From: GCA-003244245 sp963822695
GTDB lineage: Bacteria; Actinomycetota; Actinomycetes; Mycobacteriales; Pseudonocardiaceae
NCBI GenBank assembly: GCA_963822695.1
Contig: CAWGJH010000006.1
Span: forward strand, 186,001-250,000
Length of the DNA: 64,000 bases
Reading direction: 5' to 3'
Part shown: positions 44,291 through 52,736 of the stretch, piece by piece
How the letters are laid out: each line of letters starts with the position of its first letter
How positions within the stretch are numbered: position 1 is the first letter of the stretch
Translations under genes and position numbers: made by a program
The notes under the pieces: model-generated
The model's database searches: none
What the model saw: only the letters and a program-made list of their open reading frames with translations
What the model was told of the DNA's origin: nothing

Positions 44291-44955
44291 CCGTGCTCGA
44301 ATCTCTCAAGTTACGGGCGATCGGGAAAGTTTCTACAACGCTTCAAGCGGTAGTTGCGCGGCAGGCCGACAACTTGGTAGCTAGGTTGCTCGTGAGCGGT
44401 GCATCTCTGTGGCGGGACGAGCGGTACCATCGCTGGAATGAGCATGAATTGTCGTGCAGCGTGAGATTGTTTTATTTCTGCGACCGCGTACTTCAAGAAG
44501 ATCAAGGAGCGTGGCCTTTGATTCGTATTGAGTACGATGCAGCGCAGCCCACCCGGGGAATGTTGCTTGGTAACGAGGACCCCTCCCGTGCACCTCGGCC
44601 GGACTTCAGCGTCTTGTTCGGCAACGCGAAGATTCGTGTAGAAGCTAAACGACTGCGTCCGTCGAACGAATTCTTGGCCTTGTATGTACGCCGCGGGATG
44701 GCAAGATTCATCGACGGCAGATACTCATCGACGCCGCCGCATCCCGGCGTGATGATCGGCTATGTCGAGGATGGCGACCCCGCAGCGATCGTGGACCAGA
44801 TAAATTCAGTCGTGCAAGCGGAACCGACGCTCGGTCGAACACACGTGCTGAGCCCGCTCGGACTTCCGAATGCTTCCTTCGTGTTACCGTGTCATAGCGT
44901 GCACGGCAACGGCTTACGCTTGCTGCACTTTGAGATCAATTTGCAGGACGGATGA
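44287..44955 (+). CDS. PD-(D/E)xK nuclease-like protein, partner of the DNA methylase
   Basis: This is a 222-residue protein starting at the ATG that overlaps the methylase stop. The strand pair RPDFSVLFGNAKIRVEAKRL carries D106, E119 and K121, the classical D-(x)12-E-x-K active site of restriction-type nucleases. Upstream helices contain NEHELS, and C-terminal strands follow. It shares the AT-richer codon use of the methylase, so the two arrived together. They probably form a two-gene restriction-modification or related defence module. No helicase or specificity subunit is present. Confidence 0.75.
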   Translation: MTVLESLKLRAIGKVSTTLQAVVARQADNLVARLLVSGASLWRDERYHRWNEHELSCSVRLFYFCDRVLQEDQGAWPLIRIEYDAAQPTRGMLLGNEDPSRAPRPDFSVLFGNAKIRVEAKRLRPSNEFLALYVRRGMARFIDGRYSSTPPHPGVMIGYVEDGDPAAIVDQINSVVQAEPTLGRTHVLSPLGLPNASFVLPCHSVHGNGLRLLHFEINLQDG

Positions 44956-45089
44956 TAGTTGAGCACTGACACCGCCGCGGTACGCAAACTTTGACCGACT
45001 GGACGATCTTCTGTGACGATATTGTCTGTTCGAGCGACGTTGGCCGACTCAAGAGCGAAGACACCGAGGGCTTCTCGGTCCGTGGCTAT

Positions 45090-45271
45090 CGGCCCATGGA
45101 CTATCATTTGTTGACGCGCTGCTCATTGATGATCGCGCAGACAACTGTGAGGTATTCGCACGACGGGGCGGCTGCGCGGTGCAGTGGAAGATGGGCATCA
45201 ACCGGGTCAACGAGGTCACCAAAGCCGTCGAACGATGGATGGAAGTCCCCACTGGGAGCCAGGAGAAGTAA
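45090..45271 (+). pseudogene. C-terminal remnant of a HAD-like phosphatase
   Basis: One frame ending at TAA (45269-45271) reads FVDALLIDDRADNC, then VFARRGGCAVQWKMG and VTKAVERWM. This is the tail of HAD-type hydrolases of the small 5'-nucleotidase group (IDDRxDNC motif). No start or N-terminal catalytic DxDxT half can be found upstream, so only the 3' end remains. The following stretch, 45272-45636, has two short coding-like pieces in different frames (ADILDAGDAIVAWWGLDANA; LEIDQERVTALRLRPT) that are not recognised and are probably also decayed. Confidence 0.5.
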
Positions 45272-45636
45272 TGATATTACTATTCTCCTGATCGCCGGAT
45301 GGTAAACATTTATCCCACTGGTGCGCGGACCTGTACCCAGCACGGATCCGGATCCTCTCCTGGGACCCGCGCCGGACTACTCGTCGGCGCGGACATCCTG
45401 GACGCAGGCGATGCAATAGTCGCATGGTGGGGCCTCGACGCAAACGCACGCTGGGAGATGAGCCCCTTCGCCGGACACGCCGCAGACCCGGTGTGAGCCA
45501 CGGTGAACGTCAGTACGTTCCTCGAAATCGACCAGGAGCGTGTCACCGCACTACGCCTACGCCCGACAAGAACCAGATAGCTGCTTACCGGGAACTGTTG
45601 CGCGAAAGCCGCCACCATCACGAAATAGCCCCTATG

Positions 45637-46394
45637 TCATGCTCGCAGGTCGGCGAGCAGCACGCCCGCAGCCCGCTTGGCGGGCTCGACCAGGGGACTA
45701 GGGTTGGCGCGCTTGGCGTTCACCCGAATGACATTAGAGCAGAACAGCAATTGCGCGAGCTCACCCGACCGAGTTTGCAGGTCGGTCTGAAACTCGCGCT
45801 GCACGCGATCCACCAGCGCGGAAACCTGCGAGGAAACCCCTCCCAGCACCGCCGCGTCATAACCTCGCTAGGCCGGCGCGGTGAGATTTCCCCAATGCAA
45901 GTCGGTGTGCGCGGTGATCTATTCGCCAACAGTCGTGTCGACCGCACCGTGGAACACCTAATTGATCCGCAAGGTCAGATGATCCTGCCGTACTCCTACC
46001 CGCTGGGTCTGGTGCTCACCCAGTGCCGCAAGGGACTCCTTGAGAGGGGCCCATCACGACTTGGGACGCTCCGGTTCGGTCACGATGATCCACGTGGAAT
46101 TGATGACCGGAGAGCTGACCAGTTCTATCTCGTCCGCGCGCCACACCACTTCCCGAGCGTCGTCACGCCAGGAGACCGTCTGGACCAGTCAAGTTTGGCT
46201 ACACCCCGCAACACCGGCGCACACTCCGGCCCAGTCCACGCCGGACCGTTGATCTTCCACGACCGTCGCCACCGCACCCGCACCCACGTGCCAGTGGTAG
46301 TGCGGAATCCGGCCATCATGCCGACGTGCAGCTCTGCCCGGATCTCCGGAGGAAGAGTGAGGTGGCCCTTACTGAAAATCCAAAAATCCAACAC
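45637..46394 (-). pseudogene. Decayed aminoglycoside-phosphotransferase-like gene
   Basis: On the minus strand, pieces align in order with actinobacterial phosphotransferases: TWVRVRWRR, NGPAWTGPECAPVLRGVAK, then after a frameshift PLKESLAALGEHQTQRVGV, TAHTDLHWGNLTAP (catalytic Brenner-type motif), RGYDAAVL and DLQTRSGELAQLLF. Three TAG stops (45958-45960, 45919-45921, 45868-45870) lie in the same frame. The catalytic HTDLHWGN motif is intact, but the gene cannot give a full protein. Confidence 0.7.
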
Positions 46395-46447
46395 CCGACG
46401 CCGCAGCGGTGGCGGTGGCGGTATCCCTTCTCGGTATACTGGCTGGT

Positions 46448-46726
46448 ATGTCTACCACAACGATCAAGGTCAACAGTGCGACCCGGGATCGGCTGGCGCA
46501 CCTCGCGCGGGCGCGCGGCACGACGATGAGCGCGCTGCTGTTCGACGTCGCCGAGCGGATGGAGACCGAGCAGCGCTGGTCCGACATCGAGGTCGCCTAC
46601 GAGCGGATACAACGCGAGGACCCGGACGGGTGGACCGAGTACCTCGGCGAGCTGGCCGAGTGGGAACTCGGCACCGCGACCACCGACAGCGCGGTCGCCC
46701 AGGAGTGGCCGGAGTACAACCAGTGA
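46448..46726 (+). CDS. Ribbon-helix-helix antitoxin (MazE-like)
   Basis: This is a 92-residue protein. The N-terminal RHH motif STTTIKVNSATRDRLAHLAR binds DNA, and the acidic C terminus would wrap the toxin. TATACT (46434-46439) lies only eight bases before the ATG, so the mRNA is probably leaderless. It overlaps the toxin gene by four bases (GTGA). It should repress its own operon. Confidence 0.88.
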   Translation: MSTTTIKVNSATRDRLAHLARARGTTMSALLFDVAERMETEQRWSDIEVAYERIQREDPDGWTEYLGELAEWELGTATTDSAVAQEWPEYNQ

Positions 46727-47064
46727 GAGTCGCGCACGGTCAAGTCTGGTCAGTGACACTGGACCCCACGGTGGCCAACGAGCAGCGCGGCACCCGTCCC
46801 TGCGTGGTGGTGTCCATCGGCCAGTTCAACGCCCTGCCGATCCGACAGGCCATCGTGGTCCCCCTGACGACCCGTGAGCGTGGGTTCCCACACCACATCA
46901 CGGTCGCCGACGATGGTGGGTTGAACCGGCCAAGCTGGGCCATGTGCGAAGCCGTCCGAGCGGTGTCCCTGGAGCGCTTCGGCCAGCTTATCGGAACCGC
47001 CAACAGCGTCACGGTCGCCGCGATCACCGACCAATTGGTGCTCTGGCTCGGCCATCAGAACTAA
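46723..47064 (+). CDS. mazF: MazF/PemK-family toxin (mRNA interferase)
   Basis: About 113 residues, starting with GTG at 46723 inside the antitoxin stop. The frame is open further upstream only by chance. MazF features are GQVWSVTLDP, GTRPCVVVS (conserved RP-x-VVVS strand), VVPLTTRERGFPHHI and the C-terminal PSWAMCEAVRAVSLERFG. The family cleaves mRNA at short sequences and inhibits growth. Its location at the right edge of the defence-type region fits a stabilising or abortive-infection role. Confidence 0.9.
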   Translation: MRVAHGQVWSVTLDPTVANEQRGTRPCVVVSIGQFNALPIRQAIVVPLTTRERGFPHHITVADDGGLNRPSWAMCEAVRAVSLERFGQLIGTANSVTVAAITDQLVLWLGHQN

Positions 47065-47075
47065 CATCTCGCCCC

Positions 47076-47093
47076 AGGCCACCCACCTGGCCT
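47076..47093 (+). terminator. Weak hairpin after the toxin gene
   Basis: AGGCCA and TGGCCT form a 6-bp stem with a 6-base loop 12 bases after the toxin stop. There is no T tract, so termination is only possible. Confidence 0.3.
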
Positions 47094-47278
47094 ACGGACC
47101 GTGCTCAGGCATGCACGCTAAGCTACACTAAAGGCGAGGCGAACTCCCCAGATAAGTCACTCGGGACTTTTTAGCCAAGACGGATCCAGTTGTCAGGATT
47201 CCTTGACGTTGCTTGACGTTCGTTGCTGAGCGTGTACGGTCGGATCTCGACGGTAATTCTCGGGGGAGGATTCGACCT

Positions 47279-47758
47279 GTGACACCAGTGACGCACAACC
47301 AGCTTGGCACCATCACACCAGCACCACTGCTTGATGGACCCCGTCATGGATCACTGCTTGATGAACCCATGGTCATCGCAACAGTGAGCTCTCCTCAACC
47401 GGACACGACCGTGTGCCGGTTAACCGGCAGCGTGGACCTGGTCGCAACGCCGGTCCTGGCCGACACGCTCAGCGAAGCGCTCCACGATGGCCGGCCGCAT
47501 GTCGTGATCGACCTGTCTGCCATCGCCCTCCTCGACTCGATCGGGCTGCACGTTGTCTTCGAGGCACTTGCCTCCTGCGACATCGACGGTCACCTTGCGG
47601 TTGTGGTCGATCCGTTCTCGGCAGCCATCACCCGGCCAGACATCACTGGGCTGGGCGAGGTCATCGACATCCATCACGACCTGGCTGGCGCCCTTCGAGC
47701 CTGTGCCCGTGGTTCGATCCCCACCGGAGGACGCCACCGAGTCAAGGCCACGAACTAG
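47279..47758 (+). CDS. STAS-domain anti-sigma-factor antagonist-like protein
   Basis: About 159 residues from GTG at 47279, nine bases after GGGGGAGG. The STAS fold includes VCRLTGSVDLVATPVLADTL and the loop VVIDLSAIALLDSIGLHVVF, whose serine (DSIGL) is the phosphorylation site in SpoIIAA/RsbV-like proteins. It would bind a partner anti-sigma kinase; none is encoded adjacent, although the MEDS protein at 49599 has a kinase-like ATPase fold. TTGACG repeats just upstream (47200-47220) may provide a -35. Confidence 0.85.
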   Translation: MTPVTHNQLGTITPAPLLDGPRHGSLLDEPMVIATVSSPQPDTTVCRLTGSVDLVATPVLADTLSEALHDGRPHVVIDLSAIALLDSIGLHVVFEALASCDIDGHLAVVVDPFSAAITRPDITGLGEVIDIHHDLAGALRACARGSIPTGGRHRVKATN

Positions 47759-47858
47759 CCCCGCGGATCTGGGGGATCCGCCAAAGAATCCATCAGCTAA
47801 CAGATGTGGACAACCCGAACTCATTGCTACGCTCTCCCACGTCCGACCTGAGCGATGA

Positions 47859-48737
47859 GTGCGGGAGCCTGACGTGGTCGCAAGCGCAACGCAGGCTGAC
47901 TGGCAGCAGGGTCAGGACGCGCTTCGCGACGAGGTTCGGCGAGTGACGGCTCTGCTGCGATCCATCCAGGATCCGGAGCCGCACGCGGTGGGGCACTGGA
48001 ACCTCGGTGAGGTCGCCATGCATCTTTCCCAGGCCTGGATAATCGTGCCCGGCCTGGCGAAACGTGATCTTTCGCGGACCCACGAGGTGCTGCCCAGCGT
48101 CGCGGGCGACTCACTGATCAGGGACATAGGGGAGCTGGGCGAGACGACCATCCTCGGGGTGAAGTCCGACCCCGAGCGGAATCCGAGCGTTCTGGCCGAC
48201 CGCATCGAGGCCCGGGCGGAGGAGTACCTCAGCGAGTGCGTGGGAGCAGACCCCACTGCGCTACGTCCCTGGCTGGTCCACGGCACCACCGTTCGTCAGG
48301 CAACCTTGACCTACCACCTGCTGAACGAGACCATCATCCACGGTGGCGACATCGCGCATGCCGCCGGGCGCCCGTGGCCGATCGAGCCGGCCCACGCGGC
48401 CATGGTGTTGGGGCGATTCATCGTGCCCGTGATCCAAGCCCTCGATCCACGGGCGATGGTGGAAGCTGAACAGGCAGCGGGCCTGCGGATCACCTACGAA
48501 CTGCGCATCCGGGGAGGGGATCGTTTTCATTTCATCGTCAACGATGGCGTGCTCCGCATCGAAGATCCGTCCCCGCGCAGGGTCGACTGCCGTATCTCGG
48601 CCGATCCCGTAGCGATGCTCAGGGTGATCTGGAACCGCCAGAGCCAGTGGTCGGCGATCGCCAGGGGCAAGCTGCTGGCCTGGGGCCGCAAGCCGTGGTG
48701 GGGACCCCGGTTCAGGACGCTGCTCCGCAACCCCTAG
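47859..48737 (+). CDS. Maleylpyruvate isomerase N-terminal (DinB-like, mycothiol-dependent) family protein
   Basis: This 292-residue protein has an N-terminal four-helix domain with metal-ligand candidates HWNLGEVAMHLS and LLNETIIHGGDIAHAAG. The C-terminal part resembles a sterol-carrier-like domain (RISADPVAMLRVIWNRQSQW). This pairing is common in actinomycetes, where such enzymes may use mycothiol as cofactor. The substrate is not known. It starts with GTG 100 bases after the STAS gene. Confidence 0.8.
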   Translation: MREPDVVASATQADWQQGQDALRDEVRRVTALLRSIQDPEPHAVGHWNLGEVAMHLSQAWIIVPGLAKRDLSRTHEVLPSVAGDSLIRDIGELGETTILGVKSDPERNPSVLADRIEARAEEYLSECVGADPTALRPWLVHGTTVRQATLTYHLLNETIIHGGDIAHAAGRPWPIEPAHAAMVLGRFIVPVIQALDPRAMVEAEQAAGLRITYELRIRGGDRFHFIVNDGVLRIEDPSPRRVDCRISADPVAMLRVIWNRQSQWSAIARGKLLAWGRKPWWGPRFRTLLRNP

Positions 48738-48769
48738 CACGCTGAGAGCTGGGCAGCAACTCAGCCCCC

Positions 48770-48812
48770 GGTAACGTTTAGTTACCCTCTGGCGATGAAA
48801 CGGTGAGTTACC
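48770..48812. promoter_or_regulatory. Palindrome GGTAAC-N5-GTTACC plus a second half site
   Basis: GGTAAC (48770-48775) and GTTACC (48781-48786) form a perfect inverted repeat. A further GTTACC (48807-48812) lies 28 bases before the start of the secreted-protein gene. This looks like an operator for a dimeric regulator. No regulator is encoded adjacent. Confidence 0.5.
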
Positions 48813-48840
48813 ACGCTATCGTGTGCAGAGGGGGCCGGTG

Positions 48841-49566
48841 ATGCGACACAAAGTCAGCAGTTGGTTCCTCTTTGTGTTGCTGACGTTGCTGCTGTTCGCA
48901 CTCAGGCCAGTCGCCACCGCTGCATCGTCAGACAACTACGGCGAATACTCTCTGATGACGCAGCGCCATGCTGGACAGTTCTACTCCGGCGGGAGCCCGG
49001 CGGGGCAATGGGCGTGGACGCCGCAGGGCGAGAAATCGGAAGCGTTGTGGGGCGACCCATCGAAGTGGCCATCAGACAACGCGGAGCATTTCATTCACGC
49101 CGGCAACTGGGTACTGCTCGACGGGTACGAGAGGCTCGATCACCACACGCACTACGTTCAGCGGGTGAGCCGGGAGTTGATCGGCGACGGGTCCTGCCGG
49201 AACCTGACGCCGCTGCCGTCGGCGGGAGGCCGCCAACACTACGTGCAGTGGAAGATCGCGCCATATGCCTACTGCCTCCAGGCGTGGGGCACCATCACCG
49301 AGCAGCTCAGCGGCAAGACGGTGAACTTCTTCCATTCGCAGGTGTGGTCACCGCCGAGCACGTGTCGCAATGCCTACCTCGGGGCCCGGACCTGCATACA
49401 CCAGTGGGAAGCGTGGTGGGACAACAACGGCGCCCCAGGTGCCCCCATCACCCGCAAGCTGGAGCGCAGCGTGTACCTTGCCCGCAGTGTCGGGATGGGC
49501 TTCGTGATCGACCAGACTTACCCGCATGCGTGGCATGCCGAGCTGCACTCTGATTGGGCCTGGTAG
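48841..49566 (+). CDS. Secreted protein of unknown function
   Basis: About 241 residues from ATG at 48841. The N terminus is a clear signal peptide (basic RHK, hydrophobic WFLFVLLTLLLFALRP, cleavage near ATA-ASS). The mature part is rich in Trp, His and Tyr and has four or more cysteines, suggesting a disulfide-bonded extracellular domain. No family is recognised. Its promoter region has the palindrome at 48770-48812. Confidence 0.75.
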   Translation: MRHKVSSWFLFVLLTLLLFALRPVATAASSDNYGEYSLMTQRHAGQFYSGGSPAGQWAWTPQGEKSEALWGDPSKWPSDNAEHFIHAGNWVLLDGYERLDHHTHYVQRVSRELIGDGSCRNLTPLPSAGGRQHYVQWKIAPYAYCLQAWGTITEQLSGKTVNFFHSQVWSPPSTCRNAYLGARTCIHQWEAWWDNNGAPGAPITRKLERSVYLARSVGMGFVIDQTYPHAWHAELHSDWAW

Positions 49567-49586
49567 CGACTGGGCCTGGTAGCGAC
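49555..49586 (+). repeat. Perfect 16-bp tandem duplication at a stop codon
   Basis: TGGGCCTGGTAGCGAC occurs twice (49555-49570 and 49571-49586), with the TAG stop of the secreted-protein gene in the first copy. The arrangement is the same as at 4199-4236. Confidence 0.9.
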
Positions 49587-49598
49587 CCCGCACGACGA

Positions 49599-50981
49599 CT
49601 ACATGCCCTGAATGGGCGGCAGCGGGTTAACGTGGCCCGGAAGTCCAGGGTCGCCGGCCGGCGGTCGGCTGTGCGCTCGCCCATAGCGTTCGTGAGCTGC
49701 CTGCTTGCTCACCCCGAGCGACTGACCGATGTCGGTCCATGGCGCACCACGCGTTCGAGCCAACCGCACCAGCCTGGCCCGCCACCGGTCCACCACCCGG
49801 GCGAGCGCCTCCACCGCGGTCAAGGCCTCGAGTACCGGTTCGATGGGACGCTGTTCGCTGCTCGCAGCGGTGGGCCGATGAGGGTCGGCGGTGCCGTCCT
49901 GCGGGAGATACCGCCCGAAGCGCTCAGCGGCGTGCAGTGCCTCGTAGGTCTGCCATGGCAACGGCGTCGGGGCGACGGGCGGTGCGGGTCGGGTACGCGA
50001 AGGCGCAGCGGCCGGCTCGCCGGGGTCTTTCGGTGACCCATCGGCGGGCGGGAGCTTCAGATACACCCTGGTGATGGTTCCCTGCGGGCAGGTGCACTGC
50101 TGGACCAGGTCGGACAGGTGGTGGACCAGCAGCAGGCTCCGGCCGTCTGGTCGCCTGGGCTCAGCCAGTGGACGGTCGGAGCGCGAGCCATTGATGTGTC
50201 CGGCGTGTCGAACTTCGCACACCAGGTAGCCCCGCTCGGCCCAGATGTGCAGCGTGCCGGCGCCTCCGCCGGAAACAAGACGGAGGGCCACCAGTTCACC
50301 GACGATCAGCTTGAGCTCCGCGTGATCGCCGCCCAGACCCAGCCGGACGGCGTGGTCGCAGGCGAACTGGCCGGCGAGTGCCTGGTTGGTAGCGTCGAAG
50401 GCGAAACACGGACTCACCGGTGGTGAGCAGCAGAGTTGGGTGTCGTCGGCAATGACACGTTCGGGCACGAAGCCGGTGCTGACCCGCTCACCGGTGCCAT
50501 CGATGAGTCGCGGATGGCTGGCTTCGGCCTCGGCAAGGGTTTGTGGGCCCACTCGGTCGGTGTCATACGGGCACAGCATGGTGACCGATCGACCGGCGAG
50601 CGCAATATTGATCAAGGTCTCTTGTTGGGCGCAGGCCGGGTACTCCCTGGGGGTGCGTCCGGTCCACAGGTGTTCGCCAATGATGCGCACCCGCCTGGAG
50701 GGGTGCGCATCGGCGAAAGCGCGCAGCGCATTGGGGATGATTCGCCCTGGGTTGCGGCCGGCGCGGGTCATATCGAGCAGCCGGACCCGCTCGGCGTCGG
50801 TGCCCAGTTCGGCAAGGATGAGCCGCAGGTTCGAGCCCGGCACGGCCAACGCCACGGGTTCACCAGCGGCCAGTCCCTCACGAATGAACGGCACCGTGCC
50901 CTCGAGGTACTCCGCAGCGCCACGGTAGAACAGCGCCGGGTGCACGAAATCGTCAGCCCAGCGCGGGGCCGGGGCGGTCAT
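49599..50981 (-). CDS. MEDS-domain sensor with HATPase-like region and C-terminal helix-turn-helix
   Basis: About 460 residues from ATG at 50981; the frame is open upstream, but GAAGGGAG precedes this ATG and the family begins here. The MEDS domain (about 1-170: HPALFYRGAAEYLEGTVPFI, MTRAGRNPGRIIPNALRAFA, GEHLWTGRTPREYPACAQQE) binds small C1-type compounds in DcmR/MedR-like regulators. An anti-sigma-type HATPase region follows (LIVGELVALRLVSGG). The C-terminal helix-turn-helix TDIGQSLGVSKQAAHERYG is an unusual addition. It may be a one-protein regulator or an RsbW-like switch for the STAS protein nearby. Confidence 0.8.
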   Translation of the reverse strand: MTAPAPRWADDFVHPALFYRGAAEYLEGTVPFIREGLAAGEPVALAVPGSNLRLILAELGTDAERVRLLDMTRAGRNPGRIIPNALRAFADAHPSRRVRIIGEHLWTGRTPREYPACAQQETLINIALAGRSVTMLCPYDTDRVGPQTLAEAEASHPRLIDGTGERVSTGFVPERVIADDTQLCCSPPVSPCFAFDATNQALAGQFACDHAVRLGLGGDHAELKLIVGELVALRLVSGGGAGTLHIWAERGYLVCEVRHAGHINGSRSDRPLAEPRRPDGRSLLLVHHLSDLVQQCTCPQGTITRVYLKLPPADGSPKDPGEPAAAPSRTRPAPPVAPTPLPWQTYEALHAAERFGRYLPQDGTADPHRPTAASSEQRPIEPVLEALTAVEALARVVDRWRARLVRLARTRGAPWTDIGQSLGVSKQAAHERYGRAHSRPPAGDPGLPGHVNPLPPIQGM

Positions 50982-51342
50982 CGCCCCAACACTCCCTTCA
51001 ACGTGATCGTGCGGAGACGGCCGCGAGAACCGACGACCAGCACACCTACCACCTCGTCTCGACGCGACACATGGCGGTAACCCGCCACCGAATCGACGGA
51101 TCACCCATTACCGCGCCAAGCCCCACCCGACAGAGTAGGTACTCATTCGGTCTATCACAACCCGGGGTCACCCTGATCACAGTAAGTTGTGACCCGGAGC
51201 CTTCGCACCGGGTCAGGACTTGCCGCTCCCCAGATGGCTCCCCGGGTGGCTCGTCGATGCCTGGACGCGGCTGCTGTTGGCCTAGGATTCGCGTCTCGCA
51301 GCTTCCACCACACATCGCCCCACCACAGTGAAGGAGAGGCCC
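50982..51342. other. 361-nt divergent promoter region
   Basis: No gene is evident. CTGGAC (51261-51266) and TAGGAT (51283-51288), spaced 16 bases, make a plausible promoter for the carbonic anhydrase gene. Confidence 0.35.
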
Positions 51343-51843
51343 ATGACGGCGATACAGGACCTGGTGGACCGCAACACAGCGCGCTCGGGCACCGGCCCTG
51401 GCCCGCTGGTGGGTCGGCCTAGCCTGCGCATCGCGCTGGTGGCCTGCATGGACGCCCGGATTGACCCAGCCCAGTTGCTCGGGCTGCGGCCCGGCGAGGC
51501 GCACGTGATCCGCAACGCGGGTGGCGTCGTCACCGACGACGTGATCCGCTCCCTAGCGGTCAGCCAGCGCAAGCTGGGCACCACCGAGGTGATGCTGGTG
51601 CACCACACCAAATGCGGGATGGCGACGTTCACCGACGATGACTTCGCCGCCGAGCTTCAGGAAGCTACCGGCCTGCGACCTACCTGGGCGGTCGAGACTT
51701 TCCGCGACATCGAATCCGACGTGCGGCAGTCGGTAGAACGGGTGCGGCGCAGCCCATTCCTGGGGGATACCACCGTGGTGCGGGGCTTTGTCGTGGATGT
51801 CAACACCGGCGACCTCGCCGAGGTCTTGCCGCCTCAACCGTGA
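51343..51843 (+). CDS. Beta-class carbonic anhydrase
   Basis: About 166 residues from ATG at 51343, eight bases after GGAGAGG. Zinc ligands and the Asp-Arg dyad are present: ACMDARID (Cys, Asp, Arg) and HHTKCGM (His, Cys). RNAGG is the conserved substrate loop. The enzyme interconverts CO2 and bicarbonate in the cytoplasm. It overlaps mutY by four bases (GTGA). Confidence 0.92.
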   Translation: MTAIQDLVDRNTARSGTGPGPLVGRPSLRIALVACMDARIDPAQLLGLRPGEAHVIRNAGGVVTDDVIRSLAVSQRKLGTTEVMLVHHTKCGMATFTDDDFAAELQEATGLRPTWAVETFRDIESDVRQSVERVRRSPFLGDTTVVRGFVVDVNTGDLAEVLPPQP

Positions 51844-52703
51844 ACCCGACACATGTGATCGACTGGTTCGACGCCCATGCGCGGGCGTTGCCCTGGCGCG
51901 AGCCTGGCACCACGCCGTGGGGTGTTCTGGTCAGCGAGGTCATGCTGCAACAAACCCCGGTGAATCGCGTCGCTGGGATGTGGACCGAGTGGCTGACCCG
52001 CTGGCCCACGCCGTCGAGCCTGGCGGCCGAGACCCCAGGCACCGTCGTCCGCGCCTGGGGAAGGCTGGGTTACCCGCGGCGGGCGCTACGGCTGCATGCG
52101 GCCGCCACCATCATCGCCGCGCAGCACGACGACGTCGTCCCCGCCGATGTGGACGCGCTGCTCGCGCTGCCCGGGATCGGTGCCTACACCGCCCGCGCTG
52201 TGGCGGCCTTTGGGTACGGCCACCGGGTGCCGGTGGTGGATACCAACGTCCGCCGGGTGGTTGCTCGTGCGGTGCACGGCATGGCCGACTCCGGACCGCC
52301 GTCCACCTCCCGTGATCTGTCCGATGTGGATGGCATGCTGCCGCGGGTGCGGCCCGCCCACTTCTGCGCCGCGCTGATGGAGCTCGGTGCCGTCGTGTGC
52401 ACCGCGCACCGGCCACGCTGCGCCGACTGTCCGGTAGCCGACGAGTGCGCCTGGGTGCGCGCGGGCCGGCCCGCCGGAGGCGCCCCTGCTCGACCCGCAC
52501 AGCGCTTTGCGGGCACCGACCGCCAGGTGCGCGGGTTGTTGCTCGACGTCCTGCGAGCAGCGGCGGATCCGGTGCCCCGAGCCCGGCTGGACGCGGTCTG
52601 GCTGGACGCGCCGCAGCGCGACCGGTGCCTGGGCTCGCTGCTCGTCGACGGCCTGGTGGAGCAGATGTGCGACGGCCGCTTCGCCCTGCCTGGAGAACGC
52701 TGA
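51840..52703 (+). CDS. mutY: A/G-specific adenine glycosylase MutY
   Basis: This is a 287-residue protein with catalytic Glu in SEVMLQQTPVNRV, the helix-hairpin-helix LLALPGIGAYTARAVAAFGYG, catalytic Asp in PVVDTNVRR and the [4Fe-4S] cluster CTAHRPRCADCPVADEC. It removes adenine mispaired with 8-oxoguanine. It is shorter than E. coli MutY because the C-terminal NUDIX-like domain is minimal, as is usual in actinobacteria. Confidence 0.95.
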   Translation: MNPTHVIDWFDAHARALPWREPGTTPWGVLVSEVMLQQTPVNRVAGMWTEWLTRWPTPSSLAAETPGTVVRAWGRLGYPRRALRLHAAATIIAAQHDDVVPADVDALLALPGIGAYTARAVAAFGYGHRVPVVDTNVRRVVARAVHGMADSGPPSTSRDLSDVDGMLPRVRPAHFCAALMELGAVVCTAHRPRCADCPVADECAWVRAGRPAGGAPARPAQRFAGTDRQVRGLLLDVLRAAADPVPRARLDAVWLDAPQRDRCLGSLLVDGLVEQMCDGRFALPGER

Positions 52704-52736
52704 GCCGCGCCGGGGTCCTAGCCGTAGGCTAGCTGC

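Noticed and set aside
45424..46722. Long plus-strand frame continuing into the MazF toxin
   Set aside because: The first 430 codons are antisense to the phosphotransferase pseudogene and overlap the antitoxin; only the MazF end is real.
47827..48114. Minus-strand frame opposite the maleylpyruvate isomerase family gene
   Set aside because: Arg/Pro-rich shadow composition, no start context.
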